From: Bacteroidales bacterium
Lineage (GTDB): Bacteria; Bacteroidota; Bacteroidia; Bacteroidales; UBA932
Assembly: GCA_024689525.1 (NCBI GenBank)
Contig: JAILDI010000011.1
Coordinates: 1-37,624 of the forward strand
Length of the DNA: 37,624 nucleotides
Direction: 5' to 3'
Part shown: piece after piece, positions 1 to 7,727 of the stretch
How positions within the stretch are numbered: position 1 is the first letter of the stretch
Layout: the number at the start of each line of letters is the position of its first letter
The notes under the pieces: model-generated
Told to the model about the DNA's origin: nothing
Seen by the model: the letters and a program-made list of their open reading frames with translations, nothing else
Database searches by the model: none
Made by a program: the position numbers and the translations under genes

Positions 1-312
1 CTGGTGAACACCGGCTGGAACGGCACAGGCAAGCGCATCTCCATCAGGGACACCCGCGGCATCATCGACGCAATCCTGAACGGCGCCATAGACAAGGCTC
101 CCACCAAGATGATCCCTTACTTCAACTTCGAAGTTCCCACCAAACTGGAAGGCGTGGACACCGGCATCCTGGATCCTCGCGACACCTATGCAAAGCCTGA
201 GGAATGGGAAGTGAAGGCAAAAGACCTGGCAAGCCGCTTCATCAAGAACTTCGTCAAGTACGAAAGCAACCGCGCCGGCAAGGCCCTCGTTAAGGCCGGT
301 CCCAAGCTGTAG
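1..312 (+). CDS. pckA: Phosphoenolpyruvate carboxykinase (ATP), C-terminal part
   Basis: This is the last 103 codons of an ATP-dependent PEP carboxykinase; the gene begins upstream of the window and frame 1 is open from base 1 (CTG GTG AAC). The enzyme interconverts oxaloacetate and PEP in the cytosol. In Bacteroidales it commonly works in the CO2-fixing direction, feeding succinate and propionate fermentation. The residues [35 protein letters not shown] and the closing [11 protein letters not shown] are recognisable from the C-terminal lobe of the family. The nucleotide-binding core lies outside the window, so the catalytic residues cannot be checked. A strong terminator follows 20 bases after the stop, so the gene ends its transcript here. 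Confidence 0.93.
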   Translation: MVNTGWNGTGKRISIRDTRGIIDAILNGAIDKAPTKMIPYFNFEVPTKLEGVDTGILDPRDTYAKPEEWEVKAKDLASRFIKNFVKYESNRAGKALVKAGPKL

Positions 313-325
313 TTGCTATACACAC

Positions 326-362
326 AAAAAAGCGGGTGGCCGTCAAGGTCACCCGCTTTTTT
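326..362. terminator. Bidirectional intrinsic terminator
   Basis: A 10-bp stem (332-341 with 347-356, including one G-T pair) closes a 5-base loop. It is flanked by six A on the left (326-331) and six T on the right (357-362). It therefore works as a Rho-independent terminator on both strands, for pckA on the plus strand and for the lipoprotein operon ending at 376 on the minus strand. The A and T flanks extend the inverted repeat further. Confidence 0.9.
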
Positions 363-375
363 GTGTGCTTTTGAT

Positions 376-873
376 TTATTTTACTTTGGAGAATGTGCTG
401 TCCATCAAGCCTATCATGTTGCTCTTGGCCTTGCCGTCACCGATAATCTCGAAAGTGAAGCTGGAAAGCATATCCGTGTACTCTTCATAAAGGTCCGGGC
501 GATAATCCAACATATCGTACCAGGCAAACTCGGGATTGGGTTCAAGTGTATTGTGGTCGATGCTGTCAATTCCTCCGTGGTAGGAGATAATCTTGCCATG
601 CTCGTCCTTTTCTACATTCGTCAGAGCCGCATAAGCCTTGGTAATCTTGTAATTGATTACTTCATCGGCATAAGTGTAGGTGCCCTCGAAATGCCAGCCA
701 TAAGAACAGATATAAAGGTCCAGTTTATTTCCCTTAAAAATGAGGCTGACAGCGGTGTCATCGGGCCTTGAATCGTCACGGGGTGCATTCCACTTACCAT
801 CCAGATTGGCGTCTTTGGTGCAAGAGGCCAGAGCGAAAATGGCAGAAAGTGCCAGGATAATTAACTTTTTCAT
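376..873 (-). CDS. Small lipoprotein, possibly lipocalin-like
   Basis: This encodes a 165-residue protein with a type II signal peptide: MKK, a hydrophobic stretch and the lipobox ALASC, giving Cys18 as the lipidated residue. The mature part has a DGKW motif followed by alternating beta-type segments (LIFKGNKLDLYI, FEGTYTYADEVINYKI). This recalls the small lipocalin-like or beta-barrel lipoproteins common in Bacteroidetes. The fold is inferred, and no catalytic residues are recognised. It is the second gene of a two-gene minus-strand operon, beginning 5 bases after the preceding lipoprotein stops. It ends at the bidirectional terminator. Envelope location is likely; function is unknown. Confidence 0.75.
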   Translation of the reverse strand: MKKLIILALSAIFALASCTKDANLDGKWNAPRDDSRPDDTAVSLIFKGNKLDLYICSYGWHFEGTYTYADEVINYKITKAYAALTNVEKDEHGKIISYHGGIDSIDHNTLEPNPEFAWYDMLDYRPDLYEEYTDMLSSFTFEIIGDGKAKSNMIGLMDSTFSKVK

Positions 874-878
874 ATTGA

Positions 879-1304
879 TTATTCGTTAGTGCTTCTTACG
901 CTGAGTTTAAACTTCTTGCCATCGGTGAGTACGCCGTCGGCCACAAGGCAGACGTGATTGCCCTCATCCAGCCAGATGTCGGCCTTTCCGGATTTGAAGT
1001 CGATGGAGTAGTCCGGGTACGTGTTCTTTGTGAGCATAAAGTCCGCTTCCTGGGCAGGCAGGGTGTATGAGCCCAGTTTGCCTACGGCCCACATCATCGA
1101 CCAGGCCTCCTCCAGAGAGGATTCTTCCAGGAAATGGATATCGGAATCAAATGTGTTGTCCGGGTTGACAATGGCCATGAAATCCACCTTGTAGGATTTG
1201 CCGTCGTAAGTGAGGGTGTTTGTGATCTTGGGATTGTCCTTGGAGCAGGAGCTGATTGACAAAGCCGCTACGAGGGCGATGGCAAGGATTAATAACTTCT
1301 TCAT
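879..1304 (-). CDS. Small lipoprotein of unknown function
   Basis: This encodes a 141-residue protein with a clear lipoprotein signal (MKKLLILAIALVAALSISSC; lipidation at Cys20). The mature domain starts KDNPKITNTLTYDGKSYKV, a pattern seen in short Bacteroidetes lipoproteins with a beta-sandwich-like fold, but I recognise no named family. It is the first gene of the operon with the downstream lipoprotein (5-base gap). A consensus promoter at 1352-1322 on the minus strand places its start codon only about 11-14 bases into the transcript. The two proteins probably act together at the envelope; that is inferred only from the operon. Confidence 0.75.
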   Translation of the reverse strand: MKKLLILAIALVAALSISSCSKDNPKITNTLTYDGKSYKVDFMAIVNPDNTFDSDIHFLEESSLEEAWSMMWAVGKLGSYTLPAQEADFMLTKNTYPDYSIDFKSGKADIWLDEGNHVCLVADGVLTDGKKFKLSVRSTNE

Positions 1305-1321
1305 AATAATCTGGTTTTACG

Positions 1322-1352
1322 CAAATATATGGATTATTCCTTTGAAAACAAA
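1322..1352 (-). promoter_or_regulatory. Bacteroidetes-type promoter for the lipoprotein operon
   Basis: On the minus strand there is TTTG (1352-1349), exactly 19 bases, then TATATTTG (1329-1322). This matches the Bacteroides -33 TTTG / -7 TAnnTTTG consensus. The start codon at 1304 lies 17 bases beyond the -7 element. Confidence 0.75.
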
Positions 1353-1367
1353 TTATTCGTATATTTG
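1337..1367 (+). promoter_or_regulatory. Probable promoter for the GH53-MATE operon
   Basis: TATATTTG at 1360-1367 matches the -7 element perfectly. The -33 position 19 bases upstream reads TTCC (1337-1340), so it is weak. It overlaps the divergent lipoprotein promoter. If used, transcription would begin at or just before the ATG at 1374, giving an almost leaderless message. Confidence 0.5.
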
Positions 1368-1373
1368 TATGCT

Positions 1374-2435
1374 ATGATCAAACGAATTATAACTATAGCG
1401 GCAATTGCCGCAGTGCTGGCCGCCTGCCAGAAAGAAAAGCCCATCGAGGCTCCGTCGTTTACAAAGGGGGCCGATATCAGCTGGGCCAGTGAAATGGAAG
1501 CCGGAGGCAAGTCCTTCAAGAAACAGGACGGCAACAAGGCCGATATATTGGACGTGCTCAAGGACGTGGGCGTGAATGCCATCAGGCTCCGTGTGTGGGT
1601 GAATCCCAGCGGCGGATGGAGCGGCAAGGACGATGTCGTGAAGATGGCAAAGCGAGTGCAGGCCGCCGGGCTTCCGCTGATGGTGGATTTCCACTACAGC
1701 GACTTCTTCTGCGACCCTTCCCGCCAGGACATCCCCAAAGCCTGGCAGGCCGATAAGAACGATCTGGACAAGATGGCCACACACGTTAAGGAGCACACCA
1801 CGGAGGTGCTCACTGCCCTCAAGAACGCGGGCGTCACACCCGCCTGGGTGCAGATCGGCAACGAAACCCGCAACGGTATGCTGTGGCCCACGGGCCAGCT
1901 GTGGAGCGTAAACGGCTCCACCCCGGGCGGCTGGGCCAACTTCGCAAGACTCTACAACGCGGGCTACAATGCCGCCAAGGCGGTGTTCCCCAACATCATA
2001 GCAATGCCGCACCTGAACAACGCCTATGACGACAACGACTGGTGGTTCAAGGAACTCAAGAACCGCGGCTGCCGCTTCGACATGATAGCCCTCTCACACT
2101 ATCCGCAGGCGGAAAGCAAGATGACCGCAAGTGAGTACAACCAGGCTGCCGTCACCCGCATCAAGAGCCTCAGCGGCACATACGGCGTAAAGGTGATGAT
2201 TGCCGAGGTGGGCGTAAAGACCCCCGACAATGAAGCCACCGCCAAGGCAGTTCTGGAGGAGTTCATGAACGCCGTGAAGGGCCTCAGCGCTTGTGCAGGC
2301 GTGTTCTACTGGGAACCCGAAGTGTACGGATGGTGGAAACCGGCCGTCTATAACAGTCTGGGCTGGAACGCATACAATATGGGCGCCTTCACTTCCGACG
2401 GCAAGCCCTCCAGCGTGTTGAACTGCTTTAAATGA
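1374..2435 (+). CDS. GH53 arabinogalactan endo-beta-1,4-galactanase, lipoprotein
   Basis: This is a family GH53 glycoside hydrolase, expected to cut beta-1,4-galactan side chains of type I arabinogalactan/pectin. With the start at 1374 the protein has 353 residues and opens with a lipoprotein signal ending LAAC. The in-frame ATG at 1329 would put 15 unlikely residues before that signal. The TIM-barrel shows GADISWASEME near the N-terminus, RLRVWVNP, DFHYSDFF, the acid/base Glu164 in IGNETRNGMLWP, and the nucleophile candidate Glu278 in MIAEVGVK. The length fits a single catalytic domain with no binding module. No SusC/SusD pair lies nearby, which is unusual for a Bacteroidales glycan enzyme. 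Its stop overlaps the start of a MATE transporter by 4 bases. Confidence 0.9.
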   Translation: MIKRIITIAAIAAVLAACQKEKPIEAPSFTKGADISWASEMEAGGKSFKKQDGNKADILDVLKDVGVNAIRLRVWVNPSGGWSGKDDVVKMAKRVQAAGLPLMVDFHYSDFFCDPSRQDIPKAWQADKNDLDKMATHVKEHTTEVLTALKNAGVTPAWVQIGNETRNGMLWPTGQLWSVNGSTPGGWANFARLYNAGYNAAKAVFPNIIAMPHLNNAYDDNDWWFKELKNRGCRFDMIALSHYPQAESKMTASEYNQAAVTRIKSLSGTYGVKVMIAEVGVKTPDNEATAKAVLEEFMNAVKGLSACAGVFYWEPEVYGWWKPAVYNSLGWNAYNMGAFTSDGKPSSVLNCFK

Positions 2436-3802
2436 CTCTGAGCAAAGATCAGCTGCTTGCCAAAATCCGGGGAAATGAGAATTTTTCCGGAGGAGAGCAG
2501 TTGCGTCTTTGTATGCTGCTGAGTTACCCCGCAATCCTGGCTCAGCTGTCGTTCGTGCTGATGCAGTACATCGACACGGCGATGGTGGGGCATCTAGGCG
2601 CGGCTCAGGGCGCGTCCATCGGCCTCGTATCCACGGTGATGTGGCTAATGGGCGGTTTCCTGATGGCCGCCAGCGACGGTTTCTCCGTCCAGGTGGCTCA
2701 GAGGATTGGCGCCAACGACTTCAAGGAGGCGCGGAGGATCCTGCGTCAGAGCCTTGTGAGCGTGATGATCTTCAGTGGCGCAATCGCCGCTATAGGTATG
2801 GCCATTTCTCCGGGACTCCCCCACTGGCTTGGCGGCGGGCCTGACATCGTGGAGGATTCATCGGCTTATTTCCTGCTGTGCTCGGCATTCATTCCGTTCA
2901 TGCAGCTGGACTGGCTGTGCGCGGCAATGCTTCAGGCCAGCGGCGAAATGAAGATTCCCAGCATACTGTATATGGGGATGTGCGTCCTGGACGTGGGTTT
3001 CAACTACCTATTTATATATGTGCTGGACATGGGCGTGACGGGCGCAGCCCTGGGCACCGGCGCGGCGGAAGTCATCACCGCATTTGCCATGATGTTCTGC
3101 CTTGTCAAACGCTCGCCTGAACTGAACCTGTTCCAGGACAGGGGCTCCTTCCGCCCCACGCGTGACGTCCTGCGAAAAGCCTTTGACATAAGCGGCCCTA
3201 TGGCGGTGCAGAACGTGCTGATGCGCGGCGCCTACATCGTATCGACAATAATCGTGGCCCCGCTCGGAACCATAGCCATCGCCGCCAATTCGTTTGCCGT
3301 CACGGCGGAGAGTTTCTGCTACCTGCCGGGGTACGGCATCGGGGAGGCCGCAACCGCGCTCATCGGCCAGTCGGTGGGTGCGAAAAGAAAGGACCTGGCC
3401 AAACGATTCGCCTGGACCACAACCCTCATAGGAATGGCCACGATGGGCTTCCTGGCCATCCTGATGTATATTTTCGCCGGGCCGATAATGGGGCTTCTCA
3501 CCACGGACGCGGAGGTCACCTCCCTCGGAGCCAGGGTGCTCCGGATCGAGGCCTTTGCCGAACTGGGCTATGCAGCGTCGATAGTCGCATACGGCGCGTT
3601 CGTTGGCGCCGGCGACACCAAAGTGCCCAGCATCCTGAACCTTGCGTCGATGTGGATAGTAAGGATAATCCCCGCCATCTTCCTCACCCGCATCTGGGGC
3701 CTCACCGGCCTGTGGATATGCATGGCGGTGGAACTCACCGTGAGGGGAATCCTGTTCCTGGTGAGACTCGCCCGCGGGCGCTGGCTCTCAAAAATAGTCT
3801 AG
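2432..3802 (+). CDS. MATE family efflux transporter
   Basis: This encodes a 456-residue multidrug and toxin extrusion (MATE, NorM/DinF type) transporter of the inner membrane. Family features include YPAILAQLSFVLMQYIDTAMVGHLG near the N-terminus, repeated hydrophobic helices consistent with twelve spans in two homologous halves, and GYGIGEAATALIGQSVGAKR in the second half. These proteins export cationic drugs or metabolites using Na+ or H+ gradients; the substrate cannot be read from sequence. The ATG lies inside the stop region of the GH53 gene (ATGA overlap at 2432-2435), implying coupled translation. The stop codon lies in a CTAG palindrome that also provides the stop of the convergent TPR gene. 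Confidence 0.93.
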   Translation: MTLSKDQLLAKIRGNENFSGGEQLRLCMLLSYPAILAQLSFVLMQYIDTAMVGHLGAAQGASIGLVSTVMWLMGGFLMAASDGFSVQVAQRIGANDFKEARRILRQSLVSVMIFSGAIAAIGMAISPGLPHWLGGGPDIVEDSSAYFLLCSAFIPFMQLDWLCAAMLQASGEMKIPSILYMGMCVLDVGFNYLFIYVLDMGVTGAALGTGAAEVITAFAMMFCLVKRSPELNLFQDRGSFRPTRDVLRKAFDISGPMAVQNVLMRGAYIVSTIIVAPLGTIAIAANSFAVTAESFCYLPGYGIGEAATALIGQSVGAKRKDLAKRFAWTTTLIGMATMGFLAILMYIFAGPIMGLLTTDAEVTSLGARVLRIEAFAELGYAASIVAYGAFVGAGDTKVPSILNLASMWIVRIIPAIFLTRIWGLTGLWICMAVELTVRGILFLVRLARGRWLSKIV

Positions 3803-5811
3803 TATTCCTGCTCCTGGTCGCAGTAGCGGGCGATAATGCTGTAGGCATCCCCTATCCCAAGCTCTCCTGCCCTTGAAAGGTCGATGCAGCCCTTCTCCTT
3901 GTCCTTTAGATAAATGAGGATGAGACCGCGGTTGAAATAGGCATCGGCCATATAGGGATAGATGGAAAGTGCCTTGTCGTAACTGCCGATGGCATCCACC
4001 AGCCGCGACGACAGGCAGTAAAGATTGCCCAGGTTGAAGTAGATGTAGGGAATCCCTTCAAGGGTCGATGCCGCCGCCTCCATATCCTCGATGGCCTCGG
4101 AATAGTCGTAGCCGCGCGTCACCTGCTCGGAAACCCGTGCCCTGGCCTGGCCACGGTCGTCCATCGTGAGCGTTTGCACGCTGCTCTCCATGGAGGCGAT
4201 GAACTCGATCATATCGGCCCTCAGAACGGCCCTGTTCACATAATAGAATGCCTTGTAGTATGCGCCGTAGGGCGATGAATCCTCCCCTTCCAGGGCTGCG
4301 TTGTACTGGTTGAGCGCAGAGTTGTACTGATTGTGCTCCAGCTCCTGGAGCGCCCGCAGGAAGGCCCTGCGCGGCGAATCCTCCATTCCGGCATAAAGTA
4401 CCGCATTCATATCCTTCTCGTCCGGTTTGGTTTCCGGGCGCTCGGAAGAAAGCACCACAGGCAGCGGCAGCTCGCCGAGGAAGCGGCTCAGCAGAGGGTT
4501 CTCGTAGCCGCGGCTCAAAGCATAGGACGTATCGTCGCGCGAGCCGGTGAGCGAGAACTTATACAGCGGCCTCAGACGCACGTCCACGTCGCGGTACTGG
4601 AGCATCTCGTCGTCGAAGTCGCTGCGGGCGAATTCGGCATCCAGCGCAAGCAGGTTGCTGTATTTGCGGGTTGTGTCGGCAAACGAGGCCGCATCGGCAG
4701 AACTCCTTTCACGGAACTCGCGGATCTTCTGCTCGGCAATGCGGTAGTCCTCCCGGGAAGCCCGGCGCATTCCCATCTGGAGCTCCACGTATGAACGGTT
4801 CAAATAGGCGCGGGCGAAGTCAGGATACAAGCCGATGCAGGAGTTGTAATCGGCCAGGGCATCGGCCCACCTTCCCATACTCACGAAATAGCTGGCGCGG
4901 TTAAAATATGCCAGCACGTTGCGCGGGTTGATGGAAATGACCCTGTCCATATCCTCCAGGGCGTTGTCGAAGTCGCCCAGGCGGGCGTAGAGAAGGCTGC
5001 GGTTGTAAAGCGTGAGGGCGTTGCCCGGCTCCTGGTCCAGCACTTTGTCCAGGTCGGCCAGCGCCTCGCTGAAATTGTACATCTCGGAATGCACCAGGGC
5101 GCGGTTGAAGTACGCCAGCGTATTGGTGGTGTCCAGTTCAACCGCCTTGTTCAGGTCCGTGAGGGCGCCGTCGTTATCACCCGTCTCGAACAGAAGGCGG
5201 GCGCGGCGGATGTATCCCTCCGGCTCGAACCGGTCCAGCTTTATGGCCTTGTCGTAATCCTTCACCGCCTTGAGAGTATCTCCCATAAACAGGTACGACG
5301 CCCCGCGGTTAAGGTAGGCCGACGGATCCTTGGGCTCCTTCCTTATATACTTGTTGAAGTCGTCCACGGCATCGTCGAAACGGCGGGCCAGGAAGTAGGT
5401 TACGCCACGGGTGAAGTAGAGGCCCTCATAGCCCGGACGGAGTGAAATCGCCTTCTCAAGGTCGCTCAGGGCGTCTTCATAATTGCCGAAGCGGGAGCTG
5501 GTGATTGCCCTGTAATGGTATCCGGAAGTGAACACCGGGTTCAGCCGCACTGCAGTGTCGAAGTCCTTCCTTGCGCCGCGGATGTCGCCCAGATTGTACT
5601 TGGCGATGCCGCGGAAGAAGAAGGTGTAATAGTCGGTGGAGTCCAGTTGGGCAAGGATGTTGAAGTTATTGATGGCATCCGCCAGGCGGCCCTCCGCCAG
5701 GGCGTTCCTTCCGCGGAAGGAGAACACGTCCTTGTCCCACTGGGCACGCGCGGACACAGCCGCACACAGCAGCAGACAAAGGGTGAAGATACCGGCAACG
5801 ACACGCTTCAT
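3799..5811 (-). CDS. Secreted/periplasmic tetratricopeptide repeat protein
   Basis: This encodes a 670-residue protein with an N-terminal signal peptide (MKRVVAGIFTLCLLLCAAVSARAQ). It then has a long run of TPR units from about residue 30 to 350, for example ADAINNFNILAQLDSTDYY, AVKDYDKAIKLDRFEPEGYI and ALEDMDRVISINPRNVLAYF. A less regular middle section (about 360-470) follows, then a second TPR block to the C-terminus ending DQEQEY. TPR arrays bind other proteins, so this is likely a periplasmic or envelope scaffold; no enzymatic domain is seen. It is convergent with the MATE gene (both stops in CTAG at 3799-3802) and divergent from the M28-like gene. The partner is unknown. Confidence 0.85.
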   Translation of the reverse strand: MKRVVAGIFTLCLLLCAAVSARAQWDKDVFSFRGRNALAEGRLADAINNFNILAQLDSTDYYTFFFRGIAKYNLGDIRGARKDFDTAVRLNPVFTSGYHYRAITSSRFGNYEDALSDLEKAISLRPGYEGLYFTRGVTYFLARRFDDAVDDFNKYIRKEPKDPSAYLNRGASYLFMGDTLKAVKDYDKAIKLDRFEPEGYIRRARLLFETGDNDGALTDLNKAVELDTTNTLAYFNRALVHSEMYNFSEALADLDKVLDQEPGNALTLYNRSLLYARLGDFDNALEDMDRVISINPRNVLAYFNRASYFVSMGRWADALADYNSCIGLYPDFARAYLNRSYVELQMGMRRASREDYRIAEQKIREFRERSSADAASFADTTRKYSNLLALDAEFARSDFDDEMLQYRDVDVRLRPLYKFSLTGSRDDTSYALSRGYENPLLSRFLGELPLPVVLSSERPETKPDEKDMNAVLYAGMEDSPRRAFLRALQELEHNQYNSALNQYNAALEGEDSSPYGAYYKAFYYVNRAVLRADMIEFIASMESSVQTLTMDDRGQARARVSEQVTRGYDYSEAIEDMEAAASTLEGIPYIYFNLGNLYCLSSRLVDAIGSYDKALSIYPYMADAYFNRGLILIYLKDKEKGCIDLSRAGELGIGDAYSIIARYCDQEQEY

Positions 5812-5852
5812 ACAAGAAAAATTTTCAAAAACGGACAGAATTGTCTAATTTC

Positions 5853-5871
5853 GCATCCGTTTGACGGATGC
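5853..5871. promoter_or_regulatory. Perfect palindrome between divergent genes
   Basis: GCATCCGT, three bases, ACGGATGC forms a perfect 8-bp inverted repeat in the 93-base gap between the TPR gene (-) and the M28-like gene (+). On the minus strand its edge touches a TATATTTG -7 element (5878-5871). It could be an operator or a hairpin in the TPR leader. No T-run follows, so a terminator is less likely. Confidence 0.45.
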
Positions 5872-5878
5872 AAATATA
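5871..5878 (-). promoter_or_regulatory. Possible -7 promoter element for the TPR gene
   Basis: TATATTTG on the minus strand matches TAnnTTTG, but no TTTG-like -33 element is found 19 bases upstream. The predicted leader to the start at 5811 would be about 55 bases and would contain the palindrome at 5853-5871. Confidence 0.35.
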
Positions 5879-5904
5879 AACATTTATCGCGCCAAACCAG
5901 CCCG

Positions 5905-6885
5905 ATGCACCGAAAATTCTTGTTACTGGTCCTTATTTTACTGCCGCTGCACCTGTGGGGGCAGTACGGTTACGTGGCCAGCCCGGTAAATGCGGAATCG
6001 GTGGTAAAGGAGGACAGGCTGCTCCAGGGAATAGAATTCCTCACCTCTCCCCTGTGCGAAGGCCGCGCCAGCGGCACTCCCGGCCAGTTCTTCGCGGCGG
6101 AGTGGATACGCCAGTGCCTCAAGCAGTCCGGCGTACTCCCGTTCGACGGCTGCTGGGTGGACGGCTTCGCCCTCGAAGGCGGCGGCAGCGGCCACAATGT
6201 GCTGGGAATGTTCCCCGGCACCGGAGACCGCTACGTAATAATCATGGCGCACTACGACAATCTGGGCATATTAGGCGGCAAAATGTATCCGGGGGCCGAC
6301 AGCAATGCATCGGGCGTGGTTGCAATGACCACCCTGGCGGCCATGCTCCAGCGTATGGACCACTTCGGCAGGCATTACAGCAGGAACGTGATATTCGTGG
6401 GGCTGGACGGCAAGATGCGCAATTTCGCCGGCGCCAAGGCTCTTTACAGGCGCCTGTCCCGGGGCGAGCTGAAGGATCCCGTGAGCGGGAAAACCATCAC
6501 CCGGGGCGACATCGACCTGGTAATAAACATCGACCAGATTGGCAGTGTGGAGGCTCCCGTCAAGCCCGGAAAGCCGGATTATCTGATTCTTCTGGGCGAT
6601 GAGGCCTATGCCCGCAGGGACGCCCTCGCCAATGCCAACCGCAACCGCAAGATGGATATGGACCTGTGCTACGACTATTACGGCAGCAGGGACTTCACCC
6701 GCCTTTTCCTCAGACAGGTGAACGACCAGCGGGTCTTCATGGAGGCGGGCATCCCGGCCGTGATGTTCACGTCGGGCATAACCATGAGAAACAACAAGCC
6801 GTCGGACACAGCCGACGGCATAGACGTTCCAATCCTGCGGAAGAGGATAATCCTAATCTTCCACTGGCTGGCCAAGTGGCTCTGA
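5905..6885 (+). CDS. M28-family peptidase-like protein, likely metal-site defective
   Basis: This encodes a 326-residue secreted protein. The start at 5905 is chosen because it opens directly with a signal peptide (MHRKFLLLVLILLPLHLWGQ); upstream in-frame sequence lies antisense to the TPR gene. The aminopeptidase M28 fold is recognisable: IIMAHYDNLG (His116, Asp118), PGADSNASGV (Asp132), INIDQIGS (Asp210) and KPSDTADGID near the end. However, the usual DGEE motif with catalytic base and metal-binding glutamates reads DGKM (Lys170, Met171). The usual His before TPxDT appears to be Asn297. These changes suggest a non-catalytic M28 relative or one with altered chemistry. Its 3' end overlaps the convergent neighbour by 33 bases. 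Confidence 0.8.
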   Translation: MHRKFLLLVLILLPLHLWGQYGYVASPVNAESVVKEDRLLQGIEFLTSPLCEGRASGTPGQFFAAEWIRQCLKQSGVLPFDGCWVDGFALEGGGSGHNVLGMFPGTGDRYVIIMAHYDNLGILGGKMYPGADSNASGVVAMTTLAAMLQRMDHFGRHYSRNVIFVGLDGKMRNFAGAKALYRRLSRGELKDPVSGKTITRGDIDLVINIDQIGSVEAPVKPGKPDYLILLGDEAYARRDALANANRNRKMDMDLCYDYYGSRDFTRLFLRQVNDQRVFMEAGIPAVMFTSGITMRNNKPSDTADGIDVPILRKRIILIFHWLAKWL

Positions 6886-7662
6886 TTCAGCCTTTTCCTT
6901 GATAGCTTTCTTTAAGGCCGATGACGCCATGAGCTTGCGCACCGGGCCCTTCACCGTGGTGAATCCGTCCATCACTTCCTTGAGTTCGTCCCTGCTGCGG
7001 CCGGGATAAAGGGCGGCCACTTCCTTTGCGAAAACGCTGAAGCTCTTTGCGACGGTCAGGGGATAGTCTTCATCGCCCCAGAAAGTTTCTGTCCAGCGGA
7101 GGAATTCGATACGGCGCCAGGCCTTCTCCTCCGCCTGCTCCGGAGTGAGCGCACGGGCATTGAACTTGAGCTCCGCGTGACGGACGGTCCTGTACTCGCC
7201 GGCGCCGATGCAGGCTATCGCCGTTGCCAGGGGGTCGATGGTTTCGTCCACGCGGTGAACGATCTTTTCCTTCAGCACCGATGTGCGGAAGATGAAGGAG
7301 GGCAGCGGAGCCGCCATACCTTTAATAAATACATCCGTAAACAGACGGTCCGCCTTTGACTTGAGGGGGAACTTGGGGCCGCCTTCGAGATTGAGGTGGT
7401 ACACGTCAAACTCCGGATGCTCCGTTATGGTGCGGTTCACCCTTTTGAGAAGGTCCTTCGAGGGTTCCGCCTGGGGGCACAGGTACATTACGAAGTCTTC
7501 CTTTACGTCTTCCAAGCCGCCTATGGTGTAGTTCAGGCTGTCTTCGTCGCCGGGTATGGCGTCGCCGTGCTCAGGCACGTAAATCTTGAAATCCTTGAAA
7601 GAGGAGAGTCTGAGGGCCGACACGAGGCGCTCGCTGGGGTTCTTAAGTAGAATGGCTATCAT
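6853..7662 (-). CDS. Uncharacterised protein, possible glycosyltransferase-like
   Basis: This encodes a 269-residue cytosolic protein with no signal peptide or membrane span. I do not recognise a named family with confidence. The N-terminal 110 residues (MIAILLKNPSERL, DFVMYLCPQAEPSKDLL, HPEFDVYHLNLEGG) vaguely follow the beta-alpha layout of GT-A (family 2) glycosyltransferases, but no DXD motif is seen. The C-terminal half is helical and basic, ending in a Lys/Glu-rich tail. Its stop lies inside the convergent M28-like gene, so the two 3' ends overlap by 33 bases. A TAAATTTG element at 7690-7683 could drive it. Function is unknown. Confidence 0.65.
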   Translation of the reverse strand: MIAILLKNPSERLVSALRLSSFKDFKIYVPEHGDAIPGDEDSLNYTIGGLEDVKEDFVMYLCPQAEPSKDLLKRVNRTITEHPEFDVYHLNLEGGPKFPLKSKADRLFTDVFIKGMAAPLPSFIFRTSVLKEKIVHRVDETIDPLATAIACIGAGEYRTVRHAELKFNARALTPEQAEEKAWRRIEFLRWTETFWGDEDYPLTVAKSFSVFAKEVAALYPGRSRDELKEVMDGFTTVKGPVRKLMASSALKKAIKEKAESEPLGQPVED

Positions 7663-7679
7663 AATGCGCTGTTTTATCC

Positions 7680-7710
7680 TTGCAAATTTAACGAAAAAAA
7701 GTTAGATTTG
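7680..7710 (+). promoter_or_regulatory. Promoter of the ABC transporter-RHS operon
   Basis: TTGC (7680-7683), 19 bases, then TAGATTTG (7703-7710) fits the Bacteroidetes consensus with a TTGC variant of the -33 box. The start codon at 7728 lies 17 bases downstream. Its -33 box abuts the -7 element of the divergent gene. Confidence 0.65.
7683..7690 (-). promoter_or_regulatory. Possible -7 promoter element for the uncharacterised minus-strand gene
   Basis: TAAATTTG on the minus strand matches TAnnTTTG and lies 20 bases before the start codon at 7662. No good -33 box is visible at the expected distance. Confidence 0.45.
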
Positions 7711-7727
7711 TAGGATTATATACGCGA

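Noticed and set aside
313..771. Plus-strand open frame of 152 codons after pckA
   Set aside because: It begins at the pckA stop, runs through the terminator hairpin and lies antisense to a clear lipoprotein gene.
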